34,223 nucleotides of DNA from an uncultured Eubacteriales bacterium (GCA_900549485.1 UROG01000028.1:1-34223), one strand, 5' to 3'; positions 24,114-32,209 are shown, counted from the first letter of the stretch. Notes: a model not told the origin generated them from the sequence alone. Numbers and translations: made by a program.

Positions 24114-24961
24114 TAGTCGTTGCCTCCTTCCTTGGCTGCGGGACGGGGACCTCTGTTGAAGCCCTGACCTGCGGGACGCTGGCCGTAACCGCCCTGACGG
24201 CGATCGCCTGCGGGGCGCTGGCCGTCGCGGTTGTAGGGACGGCGCTCACCGCCCTGGCGGCGGTCGTCTCTGCGGCGGCGCTCACCTGCGGGCTTGGAGG
24301 TATCCATTACGCGGGGAGTGGTGCGCAGGGTCTGAGAGAGAACTTCGCCCTTGTAGATCCATACCTTGATGCCGATACGGCCGTAGGTGGTATCAGCTTC
24401 TGCGAAACCGTAGTCGATGTCGGCGCGGATGGTCTGAAGGGGAATGGTGCCTTCGTGGTAGCACTCGGAGCGTGCGATCTCGGCGCCGCCGAGACGGCCG
24501 CCGCACTTGACCTTGATGCCGCGGGCGCCCATGCGCATTGCACGGCCCATTGCGTTCTTCATTGCTCTGCGGAAGCCGATGCGCTTCTCAAGCTGCTGTG
24601 CGATGCTCTCGGCGACCAGCTGTGCGTTGGTGTCGGGGGTGCGCACTTCGACGATGGAGAGAGCCACGGGCTTGCCGATGAGCTTCTCTACTTCCTGACG
24701 CAGCTTCTCGATCTGCTCGCCGCCCTTGCCGATAACGACGCCGGGTCTGGAGCAGTGGATATAAATGCGGACCTTTGCGCTGTCACGCTCTATTTCAATG
24801 GTGGGGACACCGGCGGAATAGAGGGTCTTCTTGAGGAATTTACGGATATTATAGTCTTCGACCAGCAGATCGCCGACCTTTTCTTCTCTGGCGTACCATC
24901 TGGAGTCCCAGTCTTTGATAACGCCTACGCGCATACCATGAGGATTAACTTTCTGTCCCAT
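24113..24961 (-). CDS. rpsC: 30S ribosomal protein S3 with Arg/Gly-rich tail
   Basis: The 282-residue protein has the normal S3 body to about residue 213: the KH-type VVIGKGGEQIEKL at about 75-87 and KVKCGGRLGGAEIAR, ending KVWIYKGEVL. It then carries about 60-70 extra residues rich in Arg, Gly, Gln and Pro with short repeats (DRRQGG twice, GQRPAG twice). Common bacterial S3 has about 210-235 residues. The tail would lie at the mRNA entry side of the 30S. Function unknown; it has no frame break. Confidence 0.95.
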   Translation of the reverse strand: MGQKVNPHGMRVGVIKDWDSRWYAREEKVGDLLVEDYNIRKFLKKTLYSAGVPTIEIERDSAKVRIYIHCSRPGVVIGKGGEQIEKLRQEVEKLIGKPVALSIVEVRTPDTNAQLVAESIAQQLEKRIGFRRAMKNAMGRAMRMGARGIKVKCGGRLGGAEIARSECYHEGTIPLQTIRADIDYGFAEADTTYGRIGIKVWIYKGEVLSQTLRTTPRVMDTSKPAGERRRRDDRRQGGERRPYNRDGQRPAGDRRQGGYGQRPAGQGFNRGPRPAAKEGGND

Positions 24962-24978
24962 AATTCTGCCTCCTTCCC

Positions 24979-25326
24979 TTATTCTTTCTCAGCCACGGCT
25001 ATCATGATGTGGCTGGTGCGCTTGTTGATGCGGAACATACGTCCCTGTGCTCTGGGCATACCCCTCTTGAGGATGGGGCCTGCGCCTGCGTAGGTCTCGC
25101 AGACATAGAGCTTTTCGGGATCCATCTCGAAATTGTTCTCCGCGTTCGCCATTGCGGACTTGAGAACCTTGATCATAAGCTCGCAGCCGGCCTTGGGAGT
25201 GTTCTCCATAAGAGCCAGAGCGTACTTCGCGTTCTTGCCGCGGATCATGTTGCAGACTATCTCGACCTTGCGGGGGGAGATGCGTGCATATCTGTGCTCT
25301 GCACGTGCTATTTTCTTTTCGTCCAT
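24979..25326 (-). CDS. rplV: 50S ribosomal protein L22
   Basis: The 115-residue protein lines the exit tunnel. Blocks include RYARISPRKVEIVCNMIRGK, ALALMENTPKAG and the tunnel loop region GPILKRGMPRAQGRMFRINK with the C-terminal HIMIAVAEKE. It follows S19 by 13 bases in the usual order. Confidence 0.97.
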   Translation of the reverse strand: MDEKKIARAEHRYARISPRKVEIVCNMIRGKNAKYALALMENTPKAGCELMIKVLKSAMANAENNFEMDPEKLYVCETYAGAGPILKRGMPRAQGRMFRINKRTSHIMIAVAEKE

Positions 25327-25339
25327 TTATCTCTCCTCC

Positions 25340-25612
25340 TTACTTACCGGTCTTGCTGCCGGAGTGGCCGCGGAAGGTACGGGTGGGAGCGAACTCGCCC
25401 AGCTTGTGTCCGACCATATCTTCGGTGACGTACACGGGAACATGACGGCGGCCGTCATGGACAGCGATGGTGTGTCCGACGAAGGACGGGAAAATAGTGG
25501 AGGAACGGGACCAGGTCTTGACAACCTGCTTGCTGCCGGTCTGGTTCATCTCGGTGACTCTCTTCATCAGCTCGGGAGCGACGAAAGGTCCCTTTTTAAT
25601 ACTTCTACTCAT
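25340..25612 (-). CDS. rpsS: 30S ribosomal protein S19
   Basis: The 90-residue head protein starts MSRSIKKGPFVAPELMKRV and contains TWSRSSTIFPSFVGHTIAVH and VTEDMVGHKLGEFAPTRTF. All are standard S19 blocks; length is normal. Confidence 0.97.
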   Translation of the reverse strand: MSRSIKKGPFVAPELMKRVTEMNQTGSKQVVKTWSRSSTIFPSFVGHTIAVHDGRRHVPVYVTEDMVGHKLGEFAPTRTFRGHSGSKTGK

Positions 25613-25626
25613 TAACTATTCCCTCC

Positions 25627-26463
25627 TTACTTTGCGTTGCGGCGCTTGACTATGAACTTATCGGTCGCGTTCTTAGTCTTGCGGGTCTTATAACCGAGTG
25701 CGGGCTTGCCCCAAGGAGTTACAGGGCCGGGACGGCCGACAGGGGACTTGCCTTCACCGCCGCCGTGGGGGTGATCACAGGGGTTCATGACGGAGCCGCG
25801 GACGGTGGGACGGATGCCCATGTGGCGTTTGCGGCCGGCCTTGCCGATGTGAACGTTGGCGTGGTCGATATTGCCTACCTGACCGATGACCGCGTAGCAG
25901 TTCAGACGAACCTTGCGCATCTCGCCGGAGGGCAGACGCAGGGTAGCCATGCCGTTCTCCTTGGCCATGAGCTGTGCTACATTGCCTGCGGAGCGGACGA
26001 GCTGAGCGCCCTTGCCGGGGTAAAGCTCGACATTGTGGATCATGGTGCCTACGGGAATGTTTGCAAGAGGCAGTGCGTTGCCGGGCTTGATGTCGGCCGC
26101 CGCAGAGGCAAGGATCTTATCGCCGGGGTTGAGACCGACGGGCGCTACGATGTAGCGGCGCTCGCCGTCGGTGTACTCGACGAGGGCTATGAATGCGCTG
26201 CGGTTGGGGTCGTACTCAAGACGGAGGACGGTGCCTTCGATGTCGCGCTTGTCGCGCTTGAAGTCGATGACACGGTACTTCTGGCGGTTGCCGCCGCCCT
26301 GATGGCGGACGGTGATGCGGCCGTAGCTGTTGCGGCCGGAATTCTTCTTGAGGACCTCAAGAAGCTTCTTCTCGGGCTTGGCATGCTTGTCAACTCCGTC
26401 GAAGCCGGAGACAGTCATCTGTCTGCGGGCGGGAGTAGTAGGTCTGTAAGTTTTAATAGACAT
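25627..26463 (-). CDS. rplB: 50S ribosomal protein L2
   Basis: The 278-residue protein helps form the peptidyl transferase region. Blocks: MSIKTYRPTTPARRQMTV, GRNSYGRITVRHQGGGNRQK, PSGEMRKVRLNCYAVIGQVG and the C-terminal GVVMNPCDHPHGGGEG-type segment, here SVMNPCDHPHGGGEG. Length and order are standard. Confidence 0.98.
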   Translation of the reverse strand: MSIKTYRPTTPARRQMTVSGFDGVDKHAKPEKKLLEVLKKNSGRNSYGRITVRHQGGGNRQKYRVIDFKRDKRDIEGTVLRLEYDPNRSAFIALVEYTDGERRYIVAPVGLNPGDKILASAAADIKPGNALPLANIPVGTMIHNVELYPGKGAQLVRSAGNVAQLMAKENGMATLRLPSGEMRKVRLNCYAVIGQVGNIDHANVHIGKAGRKRHMGIRPTVRGSVMNPCDHPHGGGEGKSPVGRPGPVTPWGKPALGYKTRKTKNATDKFIVKRRNAK

Positions 26464-26477
26464 TCTTCATTCCCTCC

Positions 26478-26777
26478 TTATGCCATGCCTTCGAACAGCT
26501 CAATGTTCTTGGAATCTGCGCTGAGCTTAACGACGGCTTTCTTCCAGGAGGCAGTCTTGCCTGCGGGGTAAGCGCCCTGACGCTTGCTCTTTGCGTGGAC
26601 GTTAAGAGTGGTGACTTTAACGACGGTAACGCCGAATATCTCCTCGACAGCCTTGGCTATCTCTATCTTGTTGGCGTCCTTTGCAACTTCAAACGCGTAC
26701 TTTTTGATGTCCAGGTCTTCCATGGACTGCTCGGTGATGATGGGGCGTATGACGATATCGTATGCGGTCTTCATCAT
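26478..26777 (-). CDS. rplW: 50S ribosomal protein L23
   Basis: The 99-residue exit-tunnel protein reads YDIVIRPIITEQSMEDL, VAKDANKIEIAKAVEEIFGV and KVTTLNVHAKSKRQG. Two ATG codons overlap the L4 stop; GGAGG lies five and eight bases before them, so either may serve. The overlap with L4 is four bases. Confidence 0.96.
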   Translation of the reverse strand: MMKTAYDIVIRPIITEQSMEDLDIKKYAFEVAKDANKIEIAKAVEEIFGVTVVKVTTLNVHAKSKRQGAYPAGKTASWKKAVVKLSADSKNIELFEGMA

Positions 26778-27397
26778 GCGTACACCTCCTCGATCTTTGC
26801 AAGAGCCGCCTTATCGACGACCATCTTGCCGCTGGTGAGAATCTGATAGGGGCTGAGAACGGTGGCGATGGTGGTGGCGACGCCGCAGAGGTTGCGGGCG
26901 GAGAGAACCACGTTCTTGTCAACGTTCTCGGTAACGACGAGCGCCTTGCCCTCAACGCCGACCTTGGAAAGGAAGGTCTTGAAGGTCTTGGTCTTGATCT
27001 CGTCCATCTTCAGCCCGTCAACAACGATGATCTCGGCCTCTGCCGCCTTTGCGGACAGAGCGGACTTGAGAGCAAGTCTCTTGACCTTCTTGTTGAGGGT
27101 GTAGGAGTAATCTCTGGGCTTGGGGGCAAACGCTACGCCGCCGTGATACCACACGGGGGAGCCTGCGTAACCGGCACGTGCGCGGCCAGTGCCCTTCTGT
27201 CTCCAGGGCTTTTTGGTGGTGTAGGAAACCTCACCCTTGGTGAGTGCGCTCTGTGTACCCTGACGGCAGTTTGCAAGATGATTCTTGACGGCGTCATGGA
27301 GAACGCTCTTGTTCGGCTCGATGCCGAAAATGGCCTCGGAGAGCTCGATCTCACCGATCTTCTCGCCTGCCATATTAAATACGTTAGCTTTAGGCAT
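26774..27397 (-). CDS. rplD: 50S ribosomal protein L4
   Basis: The 207-residue protein shows NVFNMAGEKIGEIELSEAIF, GTGRARAGYAGSPVWYHGG and VVDGLKMDEIKTKTF. L4 controls S10 operon expression in some bacteria. Length is normal. It lies between L3 and L23. Confidence 0.97.
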   Translation of the reverse strand: MPKANVFNMAGEKIGEIELSEAIFGIEPNKSVLHDAVKNHLANCRQGTQSALTKGEVSYTTKKPWRQKGTGRARAGYAGSPVWYHGGVAFAPKPRDYSYTLNKKVKRLALKSALSAKAAEAEIIVVDGLKMDEIKTKTFKTFLSKVGVEGKALVVTENVDKNVVLSARNLCGVATTIATVLSPYQILTSGKMVVDKAALAKIEEVYA

Positions 27398-27416
27398 TTA
27401 TGCTGCTCTCCTTTCT

Positions 27417-28142
27417 TTACTTGGTACGTGCGGAAGCCTTCTGGGGGTTGACACGAGCAGAAGCCTTCTGGGGGTTGACAGAGATACCGGCGCCAGCCTG
27501 CTTGACGATCTGGGTCTTGACGGTATTCTTGATGTAGACGATGCTGCCCTTGGGGCCGGGAACGGCGCCGCGGATAGCGATGAGGTTGAGTTCGGGATCG
27601 ACCTTTACGACGTCGAGGTTCTGAACGGTGACCTGCTCTACGCCCATGTGACCTGCCTGACGCTTACCCGGGAAAATACGGGAAGGATCGGTGGAAGAGC
27701 CCATGGAGCCGGCGTGACGGTGAACGGGACCGCCGCCGTGGCTGGTGGGAGTGCGGCCCTGACCCCAGCGCTTGATAACGCCGGCGTAGCCGTGACCCTT
27801 GCTGATGCCGGTGACATCGACCTTGTCGCCCTGGGCGAAAACGTCTGCCTTAACAACGTCGCCGACTTCCAGCTTGCCGGAATCCTCAAGGCGGAACTCC
27901 TTGAGATGTCTCTGAGGAGCGACACCGGCCTTTTTGGTGTGTCCCAGCTCAGGCTTGGAGAGCTTCTTCTCGGCTACTTCCTCGTAACCGAACTGCACGG
28001 CGTCATAACCCTCTTTTTCCTTGCTCATCTTTGCGACGACCACGCAGGGGCCCGCTTCGATGACGGTTACGGGAATGACCTTACCGGCTTCGTCGAAGAT
28101 CTGCGTCATGCCGACCTTCTTGCCGATGATGGCTTTCTTCAT
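27417..28142 (-). CDS. rplC: 50S ribosomal protein L3 with repeated C-terminal tail
   Basis: The body ends near the usual AVPGPKGSIVYIKNTVK. A tail of about 25 residues follows that contains the nine-residue unit VNPQKASAR twice (residues 222-230 and 231-239). At DNA level this is a direct repeat of 27 bases at 27433-27459 and 27460-27486. Core blocks are MKKAIIGKKVGMTQIFDE, TPTSHGGGPVHRHAGSMG and RIFPGKRQAGHMG. AGGAGG lies nine bases before the ATG. The gene is preceded by a long structured spacer after S10. Confidence 0.96.
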   Translation of the reverse strand: MKKAIIGKKVGMTQIFDEAGKVIPVTVIEAGPCVVVAKMSKEKEGYDAVQFGYEEVAEKKLSKPELGHTKKAGVAPQRHLKEFRLEDSGKLEVGDVVKADVFAQGDKVDVTGISKGHGYAGVIKRWGQGRTPTSHGGGPVHRHAGSMGSSTDPSRIFPGKRQAGHMGVEQVTVQNLDVVKVDPELNLIAIRGAVPGPKGSIVYIKNTVKTQIVKQAGAGISVNPQKASARVNPQKASARTK

Positions 28143-28222
28143 TAAATATTTCCTCCTAACGGTTATTGGTTGCCTTGCGTGATCTCCGCCGGTATGCCCG
28201 GCGCGCCAGAGGCCGGCAACTT

Positions 28223-28254
28223 AACCCGTCCGCAAGCCTTGCGGACTGTGGGTT
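28223..28254 (-). other. Hairpin in the S10-L3 spacer
   Basis: GTCCGCAAG (28228-28236) pairs perfectly with CTTGCGGAC (28238-28246) and is extended by AACCC/GGGTT with a three-base bulge. No T-run follows, so it is probably a processing, stability or protein-binding structure in the operon mRNA. The whole S10-L3 gap is 164 bases, far longer than the other gaps of this operon. Confidence 0.55.
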
Positions 28255-28306
28255 TTCAGAATGTGTGGGTCCGACCGTCCGATCGGAAGGGTGGTTCCGC
28301 TCTGTC

Positions 28307-28624
28307 TCAGAGCTTGATCTCGATCTCTACGCCGGCGGGGACTTCGAGGCTCATAAGGGCTTCGACGGTCTTCTGGGTGGGAGATACGATGTCGATAAGG
28401 CGCTTGTGGGTGCGGCGCTCGAACTGTTCACGGGAATCCTTGTACTTGTGAACGGCGCGGAGGATGGTGATGATCTCGGTCTTGGTGGGCAGGGGAATGG
28501 GACCGGAGACCTTTGCATCGGTGCGCTTTGCGGCTTCCACGATAGTCTCGGCAGCCTTGTCGATGAGCTGATGATCGTATGCCTTGAGGCGGATGCGGAT
28601 CATGTTCTTGGTGGTGCTTGCCAT
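28307..28624 (-). CDS. rpsJ: 30S ribosomal protein S10
   Basis: The 105-residue protein begins at ATG 28624, eight bases after GGAG (MASTTKNMIRIRLKAYDHQL). Later blocks are GPIPLPTKTEIITILRAV and KRLIDIVSPTQKTVEALMSL. An upstream open frame to 28711 has no family match. It is the first gene of the operon, after the long leader. S10 is also the transcription antitermination partner NusE. Confidence 0.96.
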   Translation of the reverse strand: MASTTKNMIRIRLKAYDHQLIDKAAETIVEAAKRTDAKVSGPIPLPTKTEIITILRAVHKYKDSREQFERRTHKRLIDIVSPTQKTVEALMSLEVPAGVEIEIKL

Positions 28625-28937
28625 GGTGTTTTCTCCTTTTTTGTACGTTTGGTGCGGCATTGGGAACCGCCCTCTTATGCGTACCTCCGAGGCCGTTTGA
28701 ATCTCATACACACAACCGTGCGTATCAGACCGCGTCCGAAAAAAGAAACCGACTTTTCAGCCGGTCAGACTTCTTCCCGCAGCGCGCGATATACGCGTGT
28801 ACAAGGAAAGACCTCAGCCGCCCGATTACATATCGCGGGTATTTCCCGGATACCGGACATACTCCACGGAAGTTACCTCGCTTTCACGAGCAATCTCCCG
28901 CTTCATCGCATAATACGCGTTCTTGAATTCACGCGCT
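28625..28937 (-). promoter_or_regulatory. Long 5' leader of the S10 operon
   Basis: From the promoter at 28944-28972 to the S10 ATG there are about 310 bases without a supported gene. The leader contains several hairpins, including GGTAT/ATACC near 28840-28860, and an intrinsic terminator at 28739-28765 about 115 bases before the gene. This layout fits transcription attenuation. No match to a named leader family can be stated from the sequence alone. Confidence 0.6.
28739..28765 (-). terminator. Intrinsic terminator (attenuator) in the S10 leader
   Basis: On the minus strand ACCGGCT pairs with AGTCGGT (one G-T pair) around a GAAA loop, and TTTCTTTTTT follows. It precedes rpsJ, so it must be bypassed for the operon to be expressed. 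Confidence 0.7.
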
Positions 28938-28943
28938 TTAATA

Positions 28944-28972
28944 ATATAACAGGCGGTTCGCGCCGTGTCAAG
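28944..28972 (-). promoter_or_regulatory. Consensus promoter of the S10 operon
   Basis: On the minus strand TTGACA (28967-28972), 17 bases, then TATATT (28944-28949). An A/T-rich stretch lies upstream (28973-28996), fitting a strong promoter. Confidence 0.75.
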
Positions 28973-29034
28973 GAAAATTTTAAAAAATCCCGAAAATTTC
29001 AACTTTTTTGCAAACTCGAAGCTCCTGCTTGTGC

Positions 29035-29150
29035 TTTCTCTCCCAAAAGGAGCCGCACCCGCCCTCTGATACAGCTTCTCCGGCTCAGTCAAGGGCATAA
29101 GTGCGCGTTGGGCAAGGGCAGAGCCATGTACTCACTGAATAAAGTTCCTC
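29035..29150. repeat. Dispersed repeat fragment between the S10 promoter and the PHP-family gene
   Basis: AGGGCATAAGTGCGCGTT (29091-29108) matches the module at 213-228 and in reverse at 14863-14879. CTCTCCC with GGAGCC near 29038-29058 is a diverged version of the CTCCCTC module. TCACTGAATAAAG and TCCTCATTGAATGAA (about 29133-29158) are variants of the TTTATTCAG/GAGGAG segment, and they form the last codons of the PHP gene. Confidence 0.6.
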
Positions 29151-29944
29151 ATTGAATGAAACTCCGTTATCTCCGCGCCGAGGGCGGCGTACCTTTCACG
29201 CCACATATCGAAGCCGAAGCAGAGATCTTCCTTGCGGTGGCTGTCGCTCGAGAGGATGAATTTCGCGCCCCGCTCCGCAAGATAGCGGCAGATCTCCGGC
29301 GCGGGGTACGGCACGGAGGTGTAGCCGCGGGATATTGCGCCGGTGTTTATCTCGAACGGTACGCCGTATTCAACAAGCGCGTCCGCCGCACTGCGCCACG
29401 CGGCCGTGTACCTGTCCGAGTGCGCGTCGAAGAGCCTGTATTTTTCGTTGAGCTTGCTGACAAGGTCAAAATGCCCTATGATATCGCAGTGCGTGGCGCG
29501 GCACACGTCGGAAACGACGCGGAAGTATTCCTCTGCCACTGCCAGCGTGTCGCCCCCGAAATGCTTTTCGGCGGCGTTCAGTATGCTCTCAGGCGCGCCG
29601 TCCACCACACAGCAGTCGCCGTCCAGCATGAAATAATGGACGGAGCCTATGACATAATCAAAGCCCTCTGCATTGATCGGACAGCTGTACTCCTGTTCGA
29701 TGCCGCAGAAAAGCCTGATGCGTCCCCTGTATTTCTCTTTGAGGCGCGACATCAGGGCGATATAATCCTTTTGTGCCTGCGCGTCGAGACTGTGGTCGGC
29801 GTAGTACGGGGCGAAGCCGTGCTCCGAAAGACCGAGGCGCGGCATGCCCAGCTCTATCGCCCTCTCTATTATCGCCTCCGGCGTGTCTGCGCCGTCGCTG
29901 AGCGCTGAATGTACATGAAAATCGCTGAATCCCGAACAATCCAT
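29132..29944 (-). CDS. PHP-domain phosphatase, histidinol-phosphatase (HisJ) type
   Basis: The 270-residue protein has the PHP metal ligands: DFHVHS (His10, His12), SEHGFAPYYADHS (His42), GIEQEYSC, VIGSVHYFMLDG, IIGHFDLVSK and SSDSHRKEDL. This order fits the HisJ branch, which removes phosphate from histidinol phosphate in histidine synthesis, but related PHP enzymes have other substrates. GGAGG lies six bases before the ATG at 29944; the frame is open further but upstream residues lack homology. No his genes are nearby. The last residues (EFHSMRNFIQ) and stop are encoded by a dispersed repeat segment. Confidence 0.82.
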   Translation of the reverse strand: MDCSGFSDFHVHSALSDGADTPEAIIERAIELGMPRLGLSEHGFAPYYADHSLDAQAQKDYIALMSRLKEKYRGRIRLFCGIEQEYSCPINAEGFDYVIGSVHYFMLDGDCCVVDGAPESILNAAEKHFGGDTLAVAEEYFRVVSDVCRATHCDIIGHFDLVSKLNEKYRLFDAHSDRYTAAWRSAADALVEYGVPFEINTGAISRGYTSVPYPAPEICRYLAERGAKFILSSDSHRKEDLCFGFDMWRERYAALGAEITEFHSMRNFIQ

Positions 29945-30062
29945 ACTCTTCCTCCACCGGCCCCGCACACGCAGGGTCTTTCCTTTTTTTACAGAATAGC
30001 ACGCTTCCGCCCCCGGCACAAGCGCCGCCGCCTAAAAACCTTTTCCGGCGGCGGCAATACTG

Positions 30063-30091
30063 TTGAAAAACGGATTTCACAATGTTATAAT
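30063..30091 (+). promoter_or_regulatory. Promoter for the leucine-rich-repeat protein gene
   Basis: TTGAAA (30063-30068), 17 bases and TATAAT (30086-30091) lie about 30 bases before the ATG at 30122. Confidence 0.72.
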
Positions 30092-30121
30092 TTTCCCATC
30101 ACCTACTCGGAGGATACCGGC

Positions 30122-31783
30122 ATGAAGAAAAAGGGCCTCGCTGCTTCCTTATTAGTAATAGTATATCTGCTTCTGGTCGGGGCGGTCGGCTTTTCCTTTC
30201 TCTCCGCCGATTTCCTGACGGAGGTAAAGGCCGCCGCCACAAAGACGGTCATCCTGGACAACGGCAGCTTTCCGAAAAGCTCAAAAAGCGTCTCCGTCGT
30301 GCTCAACGAGGGTGAGTGCGTAAAGCTCAGCGGCTTTACCTCTCTTGAAAGCGCGGACTTTTCCGGAAGCGAAAACATCGAGGAAATAATCGAATGGGCG
30401 CAGGCGAACCCGCAGGTGGATGTGACCTACAGCGTCGTGCTTCCCGACGGGAGCGCCGTGAGCAGCAAGAGCGAAACGGCGGATTTCCGCGGCGCAGCCG
30501 CCGGCAGCTTTCAGTCTTATATTGCCCTTCTGAAATATCTCCCTGCGGTCAGGACCGTGGAGCTTGGCAGCAGCGAAAACGGCGAGTCACTCTCGCCGGA
30601 GGACATTGCCGCACTCACAAGGGATTATCCGGAGCTGACATTTTCATACGTTGTGACGATCGGCACTCAAAGCGTCGATCTCGCCGCGTCTGACATTGAT
30701 CTCAGCGGGCTTGCCGTCGAGGATGTCGTGCAAGGCGTCCGGTGGCTCAGATGCATGAAGAATCTTGAAAGCATCGAGCTTGGCGATGAAAGCAGCTGCG
30801 CGCTGACGTGGGACGATATCGCAAAAATAGCGGACGCCTGCCCCGGCGCAAAGCTGAACTATTCCTTCACTCTCTACGATCACACGCTCACGCTTGACGC
30901 GGAGACCGTAGACATAAACCACACTCCCGTCACCGATAACGCCGAAGCTCTCGTAGCCGCACTCAGGTGCATGAAAAGCTGCAAAAAGCTTGACATGGAC
31001 TACTGCGGCGTGGAGGATGCGCGTATGGAAGAGATACGCGATATGTTCCCGAACGTAGAGGTGATATGGCGCATCTGGTTCGGCACGTGCTACAGCGTAC
31101 GCACCGATACCGAGCGCATCCTTGCCTCGCGTCCCTCCGTCGGCGGTATGCTCGATAACTCTGTGGGCGAAAAGCTCAAATACTGCACGAAGATGAAGTA
31201 TCTGGATCTTGGGCACAACGATACGCTGACCGACATATCCTTTGTAAAGTATATGCCCGATCTCGAGGTGTTCATCATTGCGATAAACCAGAACATAACC
31301 GACATTTCCCCGCTGAAAAACTGCACTAAGCTTGAGTATCTTGAGATAAATTCCACTCCCGTGGCGGACATCTCCTGCCTTGAAGGTCTGACCGGACTGC
31401 ACCATCTGAATATCGCCTGCACACAGGTGCGCGATATCAGCCCGCTCTACGGCTGCACGGAGCTTGAGCGTCTCTGGATAGGGCGCTATACCGAGGTTCC
31501 GGCGGAGCAGGTGGCAAAGATGCAGGAGATTGCGCCAAACTGCGTCATCAACACCACAACGGACGATCCCCACGGCGAGGAATGGCGCTGGGACTACTAC
31601 GACGACAGCATGTTCATCTATCACTATGTCCCGCGCTATGAGCTGCTGCGCACCCAGCTCGGCTACACATACAGCGAATACAGCTATTATTGGAAGGACC
31701 CCCTCTGCGGCGACCCGTGTCCGCCGCAGTATGTAGGCACCTCGCCCGACGGCATAATAGAAAAGCCGCAGAACGAAAGCTGA
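30122..31783 (+). CDS. Secreted or membrane-anchored leucine-rich-repeat protein
   Basis: The 553-residue protein starts MKKKGLAASLLVIVYLLLVG, a hydrophobic export or anchor segment. Residues about 40-340 contain repeated units of about 100 residues with lines such as LPAVRTVELGSS, MKNLESIELGDES and CKKLDMDYCGVED, each followed by an LTFSYV- or LNYSFTLY-like segment. A leucine-rich-repeat block covers about 350-460 (MKYLDLGHNDTLTDISFV, LEYLEINSTPVADISCL, LHHLNIACTQVRDISPL). The end is rich in Tyr and Trp and has no LPXTG. The start is set by GGAGG eight bases before the ATG. Function unknown; such folds bind proteins. Confidence 0.82.
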   Translation: MKKKGLAASLLVIVYLLLVGAVGFSFLSADFLTEVKAAATKTVILDNGSFPKSSKSVSVVLNEGECVKLSGFTSLESADFSGSENIEEIIEWAQANPQVDVTYSVVLPDGSAVSSKSETADFRGAAAGSFQSYIALLKYLPAVRTVELGSSENGESLSPEDIAALTRDYPELTFSYVVTIGTQSVDLAASDIDLSGLAVEDVVQGVRWLRCMKNLESIELGDESSCALTWDDIAKIADACPGAKLNYSFTLYDHTLTLDAETVDINHTPVTDNAEALVAALRCMKSCKKLDMDYCGVEDARMEEIRDMFPNVEVIWRIWFGTCYSVRTDTERILASRPSVGGMLDNSVGEKLKYCTKMKYLDLGHNDTLTDISFVKYMPDLEVFIIAINQNITDISPLKNCTKLEYLEINSTPVADISCLEGLTGLHHLNIACTQVRDISPLYGCTELERLWIGRYTEVPAEQVAKMQEIAPNCVINTTTDDPHGEEWRWDYYDDSMFIYHYVPRYELLRTQLGYTYSEYSYYWKDPLCGDPCPPQYVGTSPDGIIEKPQNES

Positions 31784-31828
31784 CGGTTCGCCTTCCTAAA
31801 AACTCTGCGAGGCTTTTTTGACAAGCCA

Positions 31829-31869
31829 AGAGGCTGCTGCAAAATCCATGTTTGCAGCAGCCTCTTTTT
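31829..31869 (+). terminator. Intrinsic terminator of the leucine-rich-repeat protein gene
   Basis: AGAGGCTGCTGCAAA (31829-31843) pairs perfectly with 31851-31865 around a seven-base loop, followed by TTTT. Confidence 0.88.
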
Positions 31870-31941
31870 GACTTTTGTACTTTTTTCTGCCAGGTCAAAG
31901 CCAGCCTTCACCTGACGATTCCGGAAAAGCCCGAAATCCGC

Positions 31942-31977
31942 ACAAAATAAAACAACCCATCCGCTATTGCGGACGGG
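31942..31977 (-). terminator. Intrinsic terminator of the tRNA unit
   Basis: On the minus strand CCCGTCCGC pairs with GCGGATGGG (one G-T pair) around AATA, followed by TTGTTTTATTTT. It is nine bases after the tRNA-Thr. Confidence 0.85.
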
Positions 31978-31985
31978 AAGTCAAG

Positions 31986-32058
<73 letters not shown>

Positions 32059-32063
32059 AAATT

Positions 32064-32089
32064 ATATGCCCCTTTGTAAAGGGGCATAT
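32064..32089 (-). other. Hairpin between the two tRNA genes
   Basis: ATATGCCCCTT (32064-32074) pairs perfectly with 32079-32089 around TGTA. There is no T-run, so it is likelier a processing element of the tRNA precursor than a terminator. Confidence 0.55.
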
Positions 32090-32092
32090 CTG

Positions 32093-32169
<77 letters not shown>

Positions 32170-32180
32170 ACAGCTCTGCT

Positions 32181-32209
32181 ATAATAACCCATGCGTCCCG
32201 ATTTGTCAA
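32181..32209 (-). promoter_or_regulatory. Promoter of the tRNA-Asp/tRNA-Thr unit
   Basis: On the minus strand TTGACA (32204-32209), a 17-base spacer and TATTAT (32181-32186) lie 11 bases before the tRNA-Asp. Confidence 0.8.

Noticed and set aside
28166..29155. 329-residue plus-strand open frame across S10 and its leader
   Set aside because: It lies opposite S10, the leader and the promoter and has no recognisable domain. It reflects high GC content.
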